A stretch of 64,000 bases of DNA, from assembly GCF_026241105.1 (NCBI RefSeq), contig NZ_JAPFFT010000012.1, positions 1 to 64,000 of the forward strand. Reading direction: 5' to 3'. Shown piece by piece: positions 7,735 through 15,614 of the stretch. The DNA comes from Arthrobacter rhizophilus. Lineage in GTDB: Bacteria > Actinomycetota > Actinomycetes > Actinomycetales > Micrococcaceae. Below the pieces are notes generated by a model that worked only from the letters and a program-made list of their open reading frames with translations, was not told the origin of the DNA and ran no database searches. The translations under genes and the position numbers were made by a program. The first letter of the stretch is position 1; every line of letters begins with the position of its first letter.

Positions 7735-8292
7735 ATGTCGGGTCATGGGGGAACCAGAACGGTAGCGGTATTGCTGGCGGGGCTGCTGCTCGCCGCTGGG
7801 ATGTCCGGCTGTGAATATACCGACGCCGGTGATCCGCGGCCGGTTGCCGCGCCCACTCGGACTTCTCCGGGGCGGGTCCCGGTGCCCACCAAGGATCAGG
7901 CCACAGCCGCCCTCGAAGCCAACAACCTGGTTATGGCTAAACGTCTGCTCGGGCAAGCATCCGGGGCGGTGATCCTGGAGGACTCCGGCACCGTGGGCGG
8001 CGCGGTCAGTGGAGTCAACAAGAGCACCAGGGTAGAGACCGCCGGCTCGTACACCGTGACGGCGGCCTGCGTTGGTGCTCCGGAGGTCCAGATGGTCGTC
8101 GGGCAGGATCCGCGGACCGGGCTGGCCCCACAGGACCAGACGTTCGATTGCTCCGCCCCCTACACGGGCGTTGTTCAGCTGCAGCCGGGGCCGGTCACCG
8201 TCCAGGTCCACCTGGCGCGGGCCAACTCGGGCCCCTCCGCCTCTGCCGGAGCCGGGGAAGTCGCCGCGGTGAGAATTACGGCCAACGGCTGA
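7735..8292 (+). CDS. Putative lipoprotein
   Basis: This 185-aa protein starts best at ATG 7735, which gives a classical signal: TRT, the hydrophobic VAVLLAGLLLAAG, then a lipobox ending in SGC near residue 26. An upstream in-frame start at 7708 would add 9 residues and weaken the signal. The mature part is Ala/Gly/Val-rich with two cysteines that could pair. It should be anchored on the outer face of the membrane. I recognise no family and no functional motif. Confidence 0.75.
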   Translation: MSGHGGTRTVAVLLAGLLLAAGMSGCEYTDAGDPRPVAAPTRTSPGRVPVPTKDQATAALEANNLVMAKRLLGQASGAVILEDSGTVGGAVSGVNKSTRVETAGSYTVTAACVGAPEVQMVVGQDPRTGLAPQDQTFDCSAPYTGVVQLQPGPVTVQVHLARANSGPSASAGAGEVAAVRITANG

Positions 8293-8369
8293 GAGGCGAG
8301 GCTGATCATTGGGTTGTCCGGGGGCTGCCTTCGATTGCCCTGGGACCACAGTCTTGGGATACTCCACGC

Positions 8370-8867
8370 ATGTCTTCTCTCCCCGTGACGTTTGCCGAGG
8401 ACGTCATCAACCGGCCAATCAGGACCCAGTTCGAGGCATTCATTGACGAGCACCGCCGCGCGCTCAATGCCTGCTTGAACGGCCTGACCGAGGAACAGGC
8501 CCGCCGGTCATTGGTGCCGTCCCGGACCACGCTGCTGGGGCTGGTCAAGCACGCGACCTTCGTCGAGAAGGTCTGGTTCGACGAGGCCATCACTTGCCGT
8601 CCACGCGCCGAAATCGGTATCCCCGCGACGCCGGACGAGTCGTTTATCCTCGACGACGACGACACGATCGCCACAGTCCAGCAAGCACACCTCAAGGCAT
8701 GTGAGGCGTCACGCCTTGCGACCTCGTCCTTGGAGCTCGACAGCATGCTGAACGGCAATCGCCGCGGCCCGCTGCCGTTGCGCTGGGTGTACCTTCACCT
8801 GCTGCGCGAACTCGCTCAACACTGCGGGCATGCAGACATCCTGCGCGAGCAGATCCTGAGTCAGTAG
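8370..8867 (+). CDS. DinB-like / DUF664 family protein
   Basis: This 165-aa four-helix-bundle protein shows the DinB pattern of spaced histidines: LVKHATFVEKVWF near residue 57 and ELAQHCGHADILREQI near the C-terminus. These would bind a metal, as in mycothiol-dependent DinB enzymes. The length is typical. Actinobacterial members are often thiol-dependent transferases or isomerases, but the substrate is unknown here. ATG 8370 gives the usual family N-terminus; the longer frame upstream overlaps the lipoprotein gene. Confidence 0.85.
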   Translation: MSSLPVTFAEDVINRPIRTQFEAFIDEHRRALNACLNGLTEEQARRSLVPSRTTLLGLVKHATFVEKVWFDEAITCRPRAEIGIPATPDESFILDDDDTIATVQQAHLKACEASRLATSSLELDSMLNGNRRGPLPLRWVYLHLLRELAQHCGHADILREQILSQ

Positions 8868-8881
8868 CGCCGCGATGGCGC

Positions 8882-9823
8882 CTATTCAATCCCTGCGAAC
8901 AACTCGTTGAGCTCGGCCGTGAGCTGCTTGCGCATTGCCGGTGTGCCGATCTCCCTGCCGTCCACATGATTGACGGGCGCGATGAGCCGGATGCTTGAGA
9001 TCAGCCACACGGCGTCGGCGTCGAACAGGTCGTCCGGGACCAACGGGCCGTAGCCGAGTTCCCAGCCAGCCGCCTTCGCTTTCGCGAAAAGTGCGTCTTG
9101 CGAGGTGCCGGGGAGGATGCCGCTGTCCAGTTGCGGAGTGATGAGGCGCTTGACCGTGCGAACGGAACCGGCGCCGTCGTCGACCGTTTCAACGTGCGCC
9201 AGCAAAACGGTGGAGGTCGGGCCCTCCAGGACCCGGCCGTCTGTTGAGGTGAAGATCGCGTCATCCGCACCTTGCTTGTGCGCGTAGCGCAGCGCGGCCA
9301 TGTTCACGGCATAGGACAAAGTCTTGGCACCGAGCAGCAGCCAGGGGGCGCGCTCGCCCGCCTCTGTGTCGAAGCCGCGGTCAAGAAGTACGACGTCGAT
9401 GCCCGTCTCGCGCTGCCGGCGACTGCCTGCAGGGGACCGCGAAGCCTGGATCCAGCATGTAGGGGTCGAAGCGCCTTCGACGCCGCGTGTCACCAGAAGC
9501 TTGACGACGACCTCGTCCTCGGCCGGGCTCGGCGCGGGAAACGCGTCGCGGAATTCGATGATTGCAGTGTTGATCGCCTTGCGCCACACCTCTTGATCGG
9601 GAATGTTCAAGTCCAGAGCGCGGGCTGAGCTTTCGAGCCTGTTCAAGTGGGCCTGTACCTTCCGTGCCCGGCCCTCGAGGGCGAGCAGCGATTCGAAGAC
9701 GCCGTCACCTCGCGTGGCGCCCAGGTCCGTAGCCATGAGCTGCGGCTGGCTGGAATCGGCGATGCGGCCGTTTTCGAACGCGGGATCCAGGAAAACGAGG
9801 ACCGTCGAGGCAGGAAAAGTCAT
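8882..9823 (-). CDS. pabC: Aminodeoxychorismate lyase (class IV aminotransferase fold)
   Basis: This 313-aa PLP enzyme is of the BCAT/PabC fold. It probably splits 4-amino-4-deoxychorismate into p-aminobenzoate and pyruvate for folate synthesis. Visible landmarks are GAKTLSYAVNMAALRYA, holding the PLP lysine, and then GRVLEGPTSTVLL. The fold also covers branched-chain and D-amino-acid aminotransferases. The PabC reading is favoured by the length, by the ARSA-like N-terminal region, and by a pabB-type gene 6 kb away. It is convergent with the DinB gene, with a 14-bp gap. Confidence 0.8.
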   Translation of the reverse strand: MTFPASTVLVFLDPAFENGRIADSSQPQLMATDLGATRGDGVFESLLALEGRARKVQAHLNRLESSARALDLNIPDQEVWRKAINTAIIEFRDAFPAPSPAEDEVVVKLLVTRGVEGASTPTCWIQASRSPAGSRRQRETGIDVVLLDRGFDTEAGERAPWLLLGAKTLSYAVNMAALRYAHKQGADDAIFTSTDGRVLEGPTSTVLLAHVETVDDGAGSVRTVKRLITPQLDSGILPGTSQDALFAKAKAAGWELGYGPLVPDDLFDADAVWLISSIRLIAPVNHVDGREIGTPAMRKQLTAELNELFAGIE

Positions 9824-9922
9824 ACTTCCAGCTTAGTGCGGCCCCGCAGGACGGGAGGTCAGCAGCGGTGCGCCAGATAGGCTGTGCTCACTGCTAGTTC
9901 TTTTGACCGCGGGAGTTGTCGA

Positions 9923-11395
9923 GTGCTGTTTCCTTTTCAGGTCGGAGTGGAGTGGACCGGGCTCCTGGGCGCATGGGTGATCGCTGAAATCATCCTGCGA
10001 ATCGTGCTGCTTGGCGTCATCCCGGGAAACCGCCGTCCCACCACGGCCATGGCCTGGCTATTGGCCGTCTTCCTCGTCCCTTCGGTCGGTTTCGTCCTTT
10101 TCCTGTTGTTCGGCAATTTCCGGCTGTCCCGTCGTCGTCGTGAGCAGCAAGAGGAGGTCAACGAAAGGGTGCGTGCCGGCACCTCGGCGATCGCCGCCGT
10201 CGTCAGCACATACTCCGGACCCGAATGGGTGACGTCGGCGGGTGAACTGAACCGGCGCCTCGGCTCGCTGCCGATGGTGGACGGCAACTCCGTGGAGCTG
10301 ATCCCCGGCTACGAGGAATCACTCAAGGCCATGGCTGAAGCCGTGCGGGGGGCCAAAAAGTTCGTCAACGCGGAGTTCTACATCATGAGCAGCGACTCCG
10401 TCACCGACGAACTCCTCACCGAGTTGGAAAACGCGGCTGCGCGCGGTGTCAACGTGAGGCTCCTGTTCGACCACATCGGCACGCTGCGGATACCGGGGTA
10501 CCGAAGGCTGGTCCGCAGGCTCAGGGGTGGCCGGATCCAGTGGCGCCGCATGCTGCCGCTGTTGCCCGTCCTCGGTCAGTGGCGACGTCCCGATTTGCGG
10601 AACCACCGGAAAATCCTGGTGATCGACGGCGAAATTGCCTTCACCGGCTCCCAGAACCTGATCGAGCCCTCCTATAACAACCCCAAGCACCGACGCGCCG
10701 GCCGTAAATGGGTGGAGCTCATGGCGCGCATGGAGGGGCCGATCGTTGCCACCCTCAACGTCGTTTTCGCCACCGACTGGCTCAGCGAAACGGACGAGTC
10801 CCTCGAAAACCAATTGCAGGTCTCGGTCCGCGCGACACCCGGCAGAATGACCGCCCAGGTGGTCCCCAGTGGCCCGGGATTTGTCACGGAAAACAACCTG
10901 CGCCTCTTCAACACGCTGATCTACTCGGCTCAGCACCGCATCTCGATTTGCAGCCCTTACTTCGTGCCTGACGATTCGCTGCTCTATGCCATCACGACGG
11001 CGGCCCAGCGTGGCGTGGACGTGGAACTCTTTGTTTCCGAGAAGGGCGACCAATTCCTGGTGCATCACGCGCAGCGGTCCTACTACGAAGCGCTCTTGGA
11101 AGCCGGAGTGCGGATCTACCTATACCGGGCACCTTACGTGCTGCACGCCAAGCACTTCACGATCGACGACGAAGTTGCCGTCCTCGGTTCAAGCAACATG
11201 GACATGCGCTCCTTCTCCCTCAACATGGAGGTCTCCGTGATGCTCCTGGGTGCCGAGGCCGTGGACAGCATGCGCTCCGTGGAGTCGAGCTACCGGGAAA
11301 TGTGCCGCGAACTGACCCTGGACGATTGGCTGGACCGGCCGATGCTTGCCAAGTACGTGGACAACGTGGCGCGATTGACGGCGACGCTGCAGTAA
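9923..11395 (+). CDS. cls: Cardiolipin synthase
   Basis: This protein of about 490 aa begins with two membrane segments (residues about 10-30 and 40-62, LAVFLVPSVGFVLFLLFG), followed by two phospholipase-D domains. Each has an HKD motif: HRKILVIDG near residue 226 and HAKHFTIDDE near residue 408. It joins two phosphatidylglycerols into cardiolipin at the membrane. GTG 9923 has GGGAG 7 nt upstream; an earlier GTG at 9884 would add 13 residues without a good ribosome binding site. Confidence 0.9.
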   Translation: MLFPFQVGVEWTGLLGAWVIAEIILRIVLLGVIPGNRRPTTAMAWLLAVFLVPSVGFVLFLLFGNFRLSRRRREQQEEVNERVRAGTSAIAAVVSTYSGPEWVTSAGELNRRLGSLPMVDGNSVELIPGYEESLKAMAEAVRGAKKFVNAEFYIMSSDSVTDELLTELENAAARGVNVRLLFDHIGTLRIPGYRRLVRRLRGGRIQWRRMLPLLPVLGQWRRPDLRNHRKILVIDGEIAFTGSQNLIEPSYNNPKHRRAGRKWVELMARMEGPIVATLNVVFATDWLSETDESLENQLQVSVRATPGRMTAQVVPSGPGFVTENNLRLFNTLIYSAQHRISICSPYFVPDDSLLYAITTAAQRGVDVELFVSEKGDQFLVHHAQRSYYEALLEAGVRIYLYRAPYVLHAKHFTIDDEVAVLGSSNMDMRSFSLNMEVSVMLLGAEAVDSMRSVESSYREMCRELTLDDWLDRPMLAKYVDNVARLTATLQ

Positions 11396-11398
11396 GGG

Positions 11399-11848
11399 TC
11401 AATCCTCGGCGCAGGCTTCGTCTGCGGGTTCGGCATGGATCCGCGACAGCAGCCCATGGAGTTGGAAGAGTTCATTCGCGGAGAACCCGGCAAAGGCCTC
11501 GCGTTCGACGTCGGCCACGGCAACTTCGATCGAACCCACCGCGCGTTTGCCTTCCGGGGTGATTTCCACGATGTGACGACGGCGGTCCGCGGGATCGCGG
11601 CGGCGTTCCGCGAGCCCTTCGCGTTCAAGATCGTTCAACACGGCCACGAGCGCGCTGGCGTCGATTGAGAGGATATCGATGAGGCCTTGCTGGCTGATGG
11701 GCCCGGACTCGGCAAGCCGGCACAAGAGGACTGCATGCCTCGGACTAAGCCCGGAGAAGTCCAGCGCTTGGCGAAGACGAGTGTTCATGATGCGCCCGTG
11801 GCGCGCCAAGAGAAACCCCAATTGTTTGCCTGCTGCTGAAGGACTCAT
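11399..11848 (-). CDS. MarR family transcriptional regulator
   Basis: This 149-aa winged-helix regulator shows the MarR pattern: a helical N-terminus, a SQQGLIDILSIDASALVAVLNDLE recognition region, then a wing with RRRDPADRRRHIVEITPEG. The frame extends upstream to 11884, but MSPSAAGK at 11848 is the likelier start. It is divergent from the FAD oxidoreductase at 11961, so that gene is the natural target. A palindrome between them is a candidate operator. Confidence 0.85.
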   Translation of the reverse strand: MSPSAAGKQLGFLLARHGRIMNTRLRQALDFSGLSPRHAVLLCRLAESGPISQQGLIDILSIDASALVAVLNDLEREGLAERRRDPADRRRHIVEITPEGKRAVGSIEVAVADVEREAFAGFSANELFQLHGLLSRIHAEPADEACAED

Positions 11849-11889
11849 CGAGAAAATCTTATCACTGAGGAAATTATTGATCATTTGAA

Positions 11890-11911
11890 ATCGTTGTCAT
11901 TCATGAACGAT
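11890..11911. promoter_or_regulatory. Candidate MarR operator
   Basis: ATCGTT and AACGAT form an inverted repeat with a 10-nt spacer in the gap between the divergent MarR and oxidoreductase genes. The size suits a MarR dimer. No binding evidence is available. Confidence 0.45.
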
Positions 11912-11960
11912 CTGAGCGGCACCAGCCGAGCAGCGTGAGCTTCTTAACTAAGGAGTTGCC

Positions 11961-13058
11961 ATGAATGATCAGGCCCAGCACCCCACTGTGGTGGTTATCG
12001 GCGGAGGCTACGGTGGCATCGCCGTAGCCAAGGCGCTCGACGAATATGCGACGGTTACCTTGGTGGAGCCCAAGGACGCCTTCGTCCACAACATCGCGGC
12101 GCTACGTTCCGTGGTCCAGCCCGACTTCCTGCCGCGCATGTTCCTGCCGTATGACCGGCTGCTGGTGCACGGCGAGGTGTTGCGCGATCGAGCTGCCAGG
12201 GTGGACGGACACACGGTCGAGTTGGCTTCGGGGGCCAGTTTGATGCCGGACTATATTGTCCTCGCCAGCGGTTCCAGCTACCCCTTCCCGGCCAAAAGTG
12301 ATCGGCTGGTCACCACCGACGCCATCGCCCGCTATCAAGCCGCACATGATGACCTCAAACGGGCCAGCAAGGTGATGCTCCTTGGTGCCGGGGCAGTGGG
12401 CCTTGAATTCGCCGGCGAGATCGCCGCCGCGTGGCCGGACAAAGATATTGTGCTGGTGGATCTAGCGCCGGACATCCTTCCTGGACCATACGATCCACGG
12501 CTGCGGGTGGAGGTCAACCGGCAGCTGGATGGTCTCGGCGTGCGGCGAATCATGGGCAGCGCGTTGGTACAGCCGCCCCCGGTACCCGCCGGGGAGTTCG
12601 GCACTTTCACGGTCAACACCACGGACGGCACGGCCATCGAGGCGGACATCTGGTTCCGCTGCTACGGGATCGCCCCACAAACGGACTATGCGGCGGGAGA
12701 TCTCCTTGCCGCACGGACGCCCGAGGGCTACCTGGAAGTCACCCCAGAACTCCGCGTGGTGGGCTTCGAGAACGTCTATGCCTTAGGCGATATCTCGGCG
12801 ATCGACGTGAACAAAGCCGGCGTCGCCGGACGCGAGGCTGCGGTGGTTGCCAAGAACATCCAGGCCCAGATTGACGGCACAGGCGAACTGGCTGCCTATC
12901 CGCCGTCGCGGCCTGTCATCATCCTTCCGTTGGGGCCCGCGGGCGGTTCGGGACAACTGCCCGACGGCGAGATCGCCAGCCCGGAGCTGATCTCCAAGAT
13001 CAAAGGCCAACACATGATGATCGACCGGTATGCGGAGATGCTGAACCTGACCGCCTGA
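11961..13058 (+). CDS. FAD-dependent pyridine nucleotide-disulfide oxidoreductase family protein
   Basis: This 365-aa flavoprotein is of the AIF/NDH-2-like group. The N-terminal VVVIGGGYGGIAVAKAL is the FAD dinucleotide-binding loop. A second GxGxxG (LLGAGAVGLEFAGE near residue 137) would bind NAD(P)H, and NVYALGDIS near residue 270 is the C-terminal FAD motif. There is no redox-active cysteine pair, so it is not a disulfide reductase. AGGAG lies 6 nt before the ATG. It is probably controlled by the divergent MarR gene. Confidence 0.87.
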   Translation: MNDQAQHPTVVVIGGGYGGIAVAKALDEYATVTLVEPKDAFVHNIAALRSVVQPDFLPRMFLPYDRLLVHGEVLRDRAARVDGHTVELASGASLMPDYIVLASGSSYPFPAKSDRLVTTDAIARYQAAHDDLKRASKVMLLGAGAVGLEFAGEIAAAWPDKDIVLVDLAPDILPGPYDPRLRVEVNRQLDGLGVRRIMGSALVQPPPVPAGEFGTFTVNTTDGTAIEADIWFRCYGIAPQTDYAAGDLLAARTPEGYLEVTPELRVVGFENVYALGDISAIDVNKAGVAGREAAVVAKNIQAQIDGTGELAAYPPSRPVIILPLGPAGGSGQLPDGEIASPELISKIKGQHMMIDRYAEMLNLTA

Positions 13059-13102
13059 GCATGGAGCCCGGGCCCGGTGCGATGGCCACCGTCCCAGTGA
13101 CG

Positions 13103-13744
13103 TTACTGGTGGTTTACATAGGCGATGCACTGGCCTTGGTTCTTGAACTGTGGATAGTCCATCCAGCCGTCCTTCTTACATTGGTCCTTGGCCGTGGGCG
13201 AGAGGCCCTGCGACGTTAGGAAGCTCTCCGAGAAGCGAAGGTTTTGCGTATCCATTGCCGACGCGGTACCCGCATCGGTGTAGGTGTGGGCGCCGGACGA
13301 AATCGTTGCCGAATATGTCAGGGAAGGGGCCGTAAACCCCTCGAGGGCCCTGACATGGCGGCGCGCCTGCCGACAGAATGCAGTCCCCGTGGCGCCAGAC
13401 GCCAGGTCCTTTGTGCCGGTCACGGCCCCCGTCGCGCTCGTGATCGTAAACGTGGCGTGGAAAGCCGCCAGGGTCGGCGTGCCGTCCGGCAGCAATCCCA
13501 CGGCGACCGAGACATCTTCGACGAAAGTGCCGGGATAGGGCCCGCTTGCAGTCCCCACATAGTGCACCGTGAATGATCCAGATCCGGGGCAGCTCGTCAC
13601 GTCGAAGCTTGAGGCCGCCCGGTCAGCGACGAATGTCTCCCCGACGAGGGTTGGGGGCAGGGTGCCGGCCTGTGCCGCGGCGGATCCGGTCAGTAGTCCT
13701 GCCAGCAGCAGACAGGGTCCCAGAATCAGCTTTATCGTTTTCAT
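13103..13744 (-). CDS. Secreted hypothetical protein
   Basis: This 213-aa protein starts best at ATG 13744, with GGGGA 5 nt upstream. That gives a clear Sec signal: MKTIK, the hydrophobic LILGPCLLLAGLLTG, and a cleavage-like AAAQA. Upstream in-frame ATGs would bury the signal. The mature part is Thr/Ser/Gly-rich and beta-like. The last 30 residues hold the cysteine pair KDQCKKDGW...NQGQCIAYV, a small C-terminal motif I associate with secreted actinobacterial proteins. No enzymatic motif is seen. Confidence 0.72.
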   Translation of the reverse strand: MKTIKLILGPCLLLAGLLTGSAAAQAGTLPPTLVGETFVADRAASSFDVTSCPGSGSFTVHYVGTASGPYPGTFVEDVSVAVGLLPDGTPTLAAFHATFTITSATGAVTGTKDLASGATGTAFCRQARRHVRALEGFTAPSLTYSATISSGAHTYTDAGTASAMDTQNLRFSESFLTSQGLSPTAKDQCKKDGWMDYPQFKNQGQCIAYVNHQ

Positions 13745-14032
13745 TGCTTTCCCCATTTTCCTGGTTGTCGTTTTATAGGACTCGCTCTCGCCCACTAGCT
13801 TCGGGGCTCAGGCTGCGCAATCCGGCCCATCCGTCAGGGCACGGACACTGTGCGTGACTCTAGAACGGTGGATACCTGCTGTCGCGAGTGGTCCTTACCC
13901 GTTTTCCGCTGCGTATCTGCTGTGTAGTTATCTTCCTTCGACTTGCACCCGACAGCCGGGGGCTTTCCTTCCAGCCGGATTGGGGCGATTCTGTAATTCC
14001 AAGCATGTTTGGAAGCGTTGTTCGGAGGCATC

Positions 14033-15613
14033 ATGGCGCGGAAAAACGAGTCCCCGGCTGTGCAGGCACCGCCCGAGCCCGGCGACGAATACCCCGAGAA
14101 AGTTCGAATCCTGGCCGAGGGCCGATTGGTCAGCGACCGGCTGTGGAACGCGGACCTCGCTCCGGCCCGGCAACGGAACTGGAGGGTCCGCAGCCTCTTC
14201 GCCCTGTGGATGTGCGACGTCCACAGCATCGCCGGTTACACCTTCGCCGCCGGCCTCTTCATCACCGGTTTGGTGGGCTGGCAAGTCTTCCTGGCACTCG
14301 TCCTTGGCATCACCCTTGTCTACTTCCTCATGAACTTCGCCGGGACAGCGGGGCAGAAGACCGGCGTTCCGTATCCGGTCCTGGCGCGGATGTCCTTTGG
14401 CCTCTTTGGCGCGAACCTCGCGGCCCTCATCCGGGCGCTCATTGCCATTGCCTGGTACGGCATCCAGACGTGGCTCGCCTCGGAAGCCGTGTTGGTGCTG
14501 TTGTTCTCCGTGTGGCCGCAACTGACATCCCTCGACGGCCCGGACGTGCCGCGCATCCTTGGCCTGACACCGCTCGGATGGGCTGCTTTCCTGGTCCTCT
14601 GGGCGGTGCAGTTGCTGGTCATCCGCCGGGGCATGGAGACGGTCCGGAAATTCCAGGATTGGGCCGGCCCTGCAATTTGGGTGGCCATGTTCGCGCTCGC
14701 GGTCTACATCCTGACTCAAGCGGGTGACAAGTTCAGCCTCTCGATCCCCGGCGTCGCGCCCTTGGACGGCCCCGCTGCCCTGACGCAGTTCTTCTCCGCC
14801 ATCGCCCTGACGGTCACGTACTTCTCGGCACTGCTCCTGAACTTCTGCGATTTCTCCCGGTTCTCCCCGGATCGCAGGACCATCTTGCGTGGAAACTTCT
14901 GGGGCCTACCTGTGAACTTCATCGCCTTCGCCCTTGTCACGGTGGTGGTCACCGCCGGCGCGGCGTCCTACTTCACCGCAGACCAGTACCGCGGCCAGGA
15001 CATGTTCAAGGTCATCACCGACCCCGTCGCGATCGTTCAGGCCATCAAGAATCCGTGGATCACCATCATCGCCGCCGTCACGTTTGTGGTGGCCACGATC
15101 GGCATCAACGTAGTGGCAAACTTCGTCTCTGCCTCTTACGACCTCGCCAACGTGGCCCCGCATCGGATCGACTTCCGCCGCGGCGGACTCATCAGTGCCG
15201 TCTTGGCGATCGTGATCCTGCCGTGGAACCTCTTCAGCAGCCCGGTGGTGATTGTGTACTTCCTGGGCGGCCTGGGCGCGCTGCTTGGCCCGCTGTTCGG
15301 GGTTATCTTCACTGACTTCTTCCGCATCCGGCACCAGCGCTGCAAGGTCTCGGACCTGTACCACGAGGACGAGAAAGGCCTCTACTTCTATACCAAGGGC
15401 TGGAATCTCAAGGCCATCGCCGCGCTGGTTCCGGCCGCCGCCGTCGCCAGCGTCATGGCCCTGGTCCCGGCCCTGCAGACCTTCCTGCCGGGAGGCTCGG
15501 GCCTGGGCCCGTATTCATGGTTCGTGGGGGCCATCCTCGCCAGCCTCATCTACTACACGATCACCCGCAACGATCCGAGAACGGTCCGCGCCCGCACGGA
15601 AGAGCACGACTGA
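14033..15613 (+). CDS. NCS1 family nucleobase/hydantoin-type permease
   Basis: This 526-aa membrane protein has about 12 spans and the NCS1 hallmark YPVLARMSFGLFGANL near residue 115, followed by AIAWYGIQTWLA. Family members import cytosine, uracil, allantoin, hydantoins, pyridoxine or thiamine by cation symport. The substrate cannot be fixed, and no linked catabolic gene helps. The start at 14033 has GGAGG at 14024-14028. The 230-bp region upstream shows no riboswitch I recognise. Confidence 0.88.
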   Translation: MARKNESPAVQAPPEPGDEYPEKVRILAEGRLVSDRLWNADLAPARQRNWRVRSLFALWMCDVHSIAGYTFAAGLFITGLVGWQVFLALVLGITLVYFLMNFAGTAGQKTGVPYPVLARMSFGLFGANLAALIRALIAIAWYGIQTWLASEAVLVLLFSVWPQLTSLDGPDVPRILGLTPLGWAAFLVLWAVQLLVIRRGMETVRKFQDWAGPAIWVAMFALAVYILTQAGDKFSLSIPGVAPLDGPAALTQFFSAIALTVTYFSALLLNFCDFSRFSPDRRTILRGNFWGLPVNFIAFALVTVVVTAGAASYFTADQYRGQDMFKVITDPVAIVQAIKNPWITIIAAVTFVVATIGINVVANFVSASYDLANVAPHRIDFRRGGLISAVLAIVILPWNLFSSPVVIVYFLGGLGALLGPLFGVIFTDFFRIRHQRCKVSDLYHEDEKGLYFYTKGWNLKAIAALVPAAAVASVMALVPALQTFLPGGSGLGPYSWFVGAILASLIYYTITRNDPRTVRARTEEHD

Positions 15614-15614
15614 C

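Noticed and set aside
13745-14032. Riboswitch ahead of the NCS1 permease
   Set aside because: I looked for TPP, purine and preQ1-type cores and saw none; only the ribosome binding site is clear.
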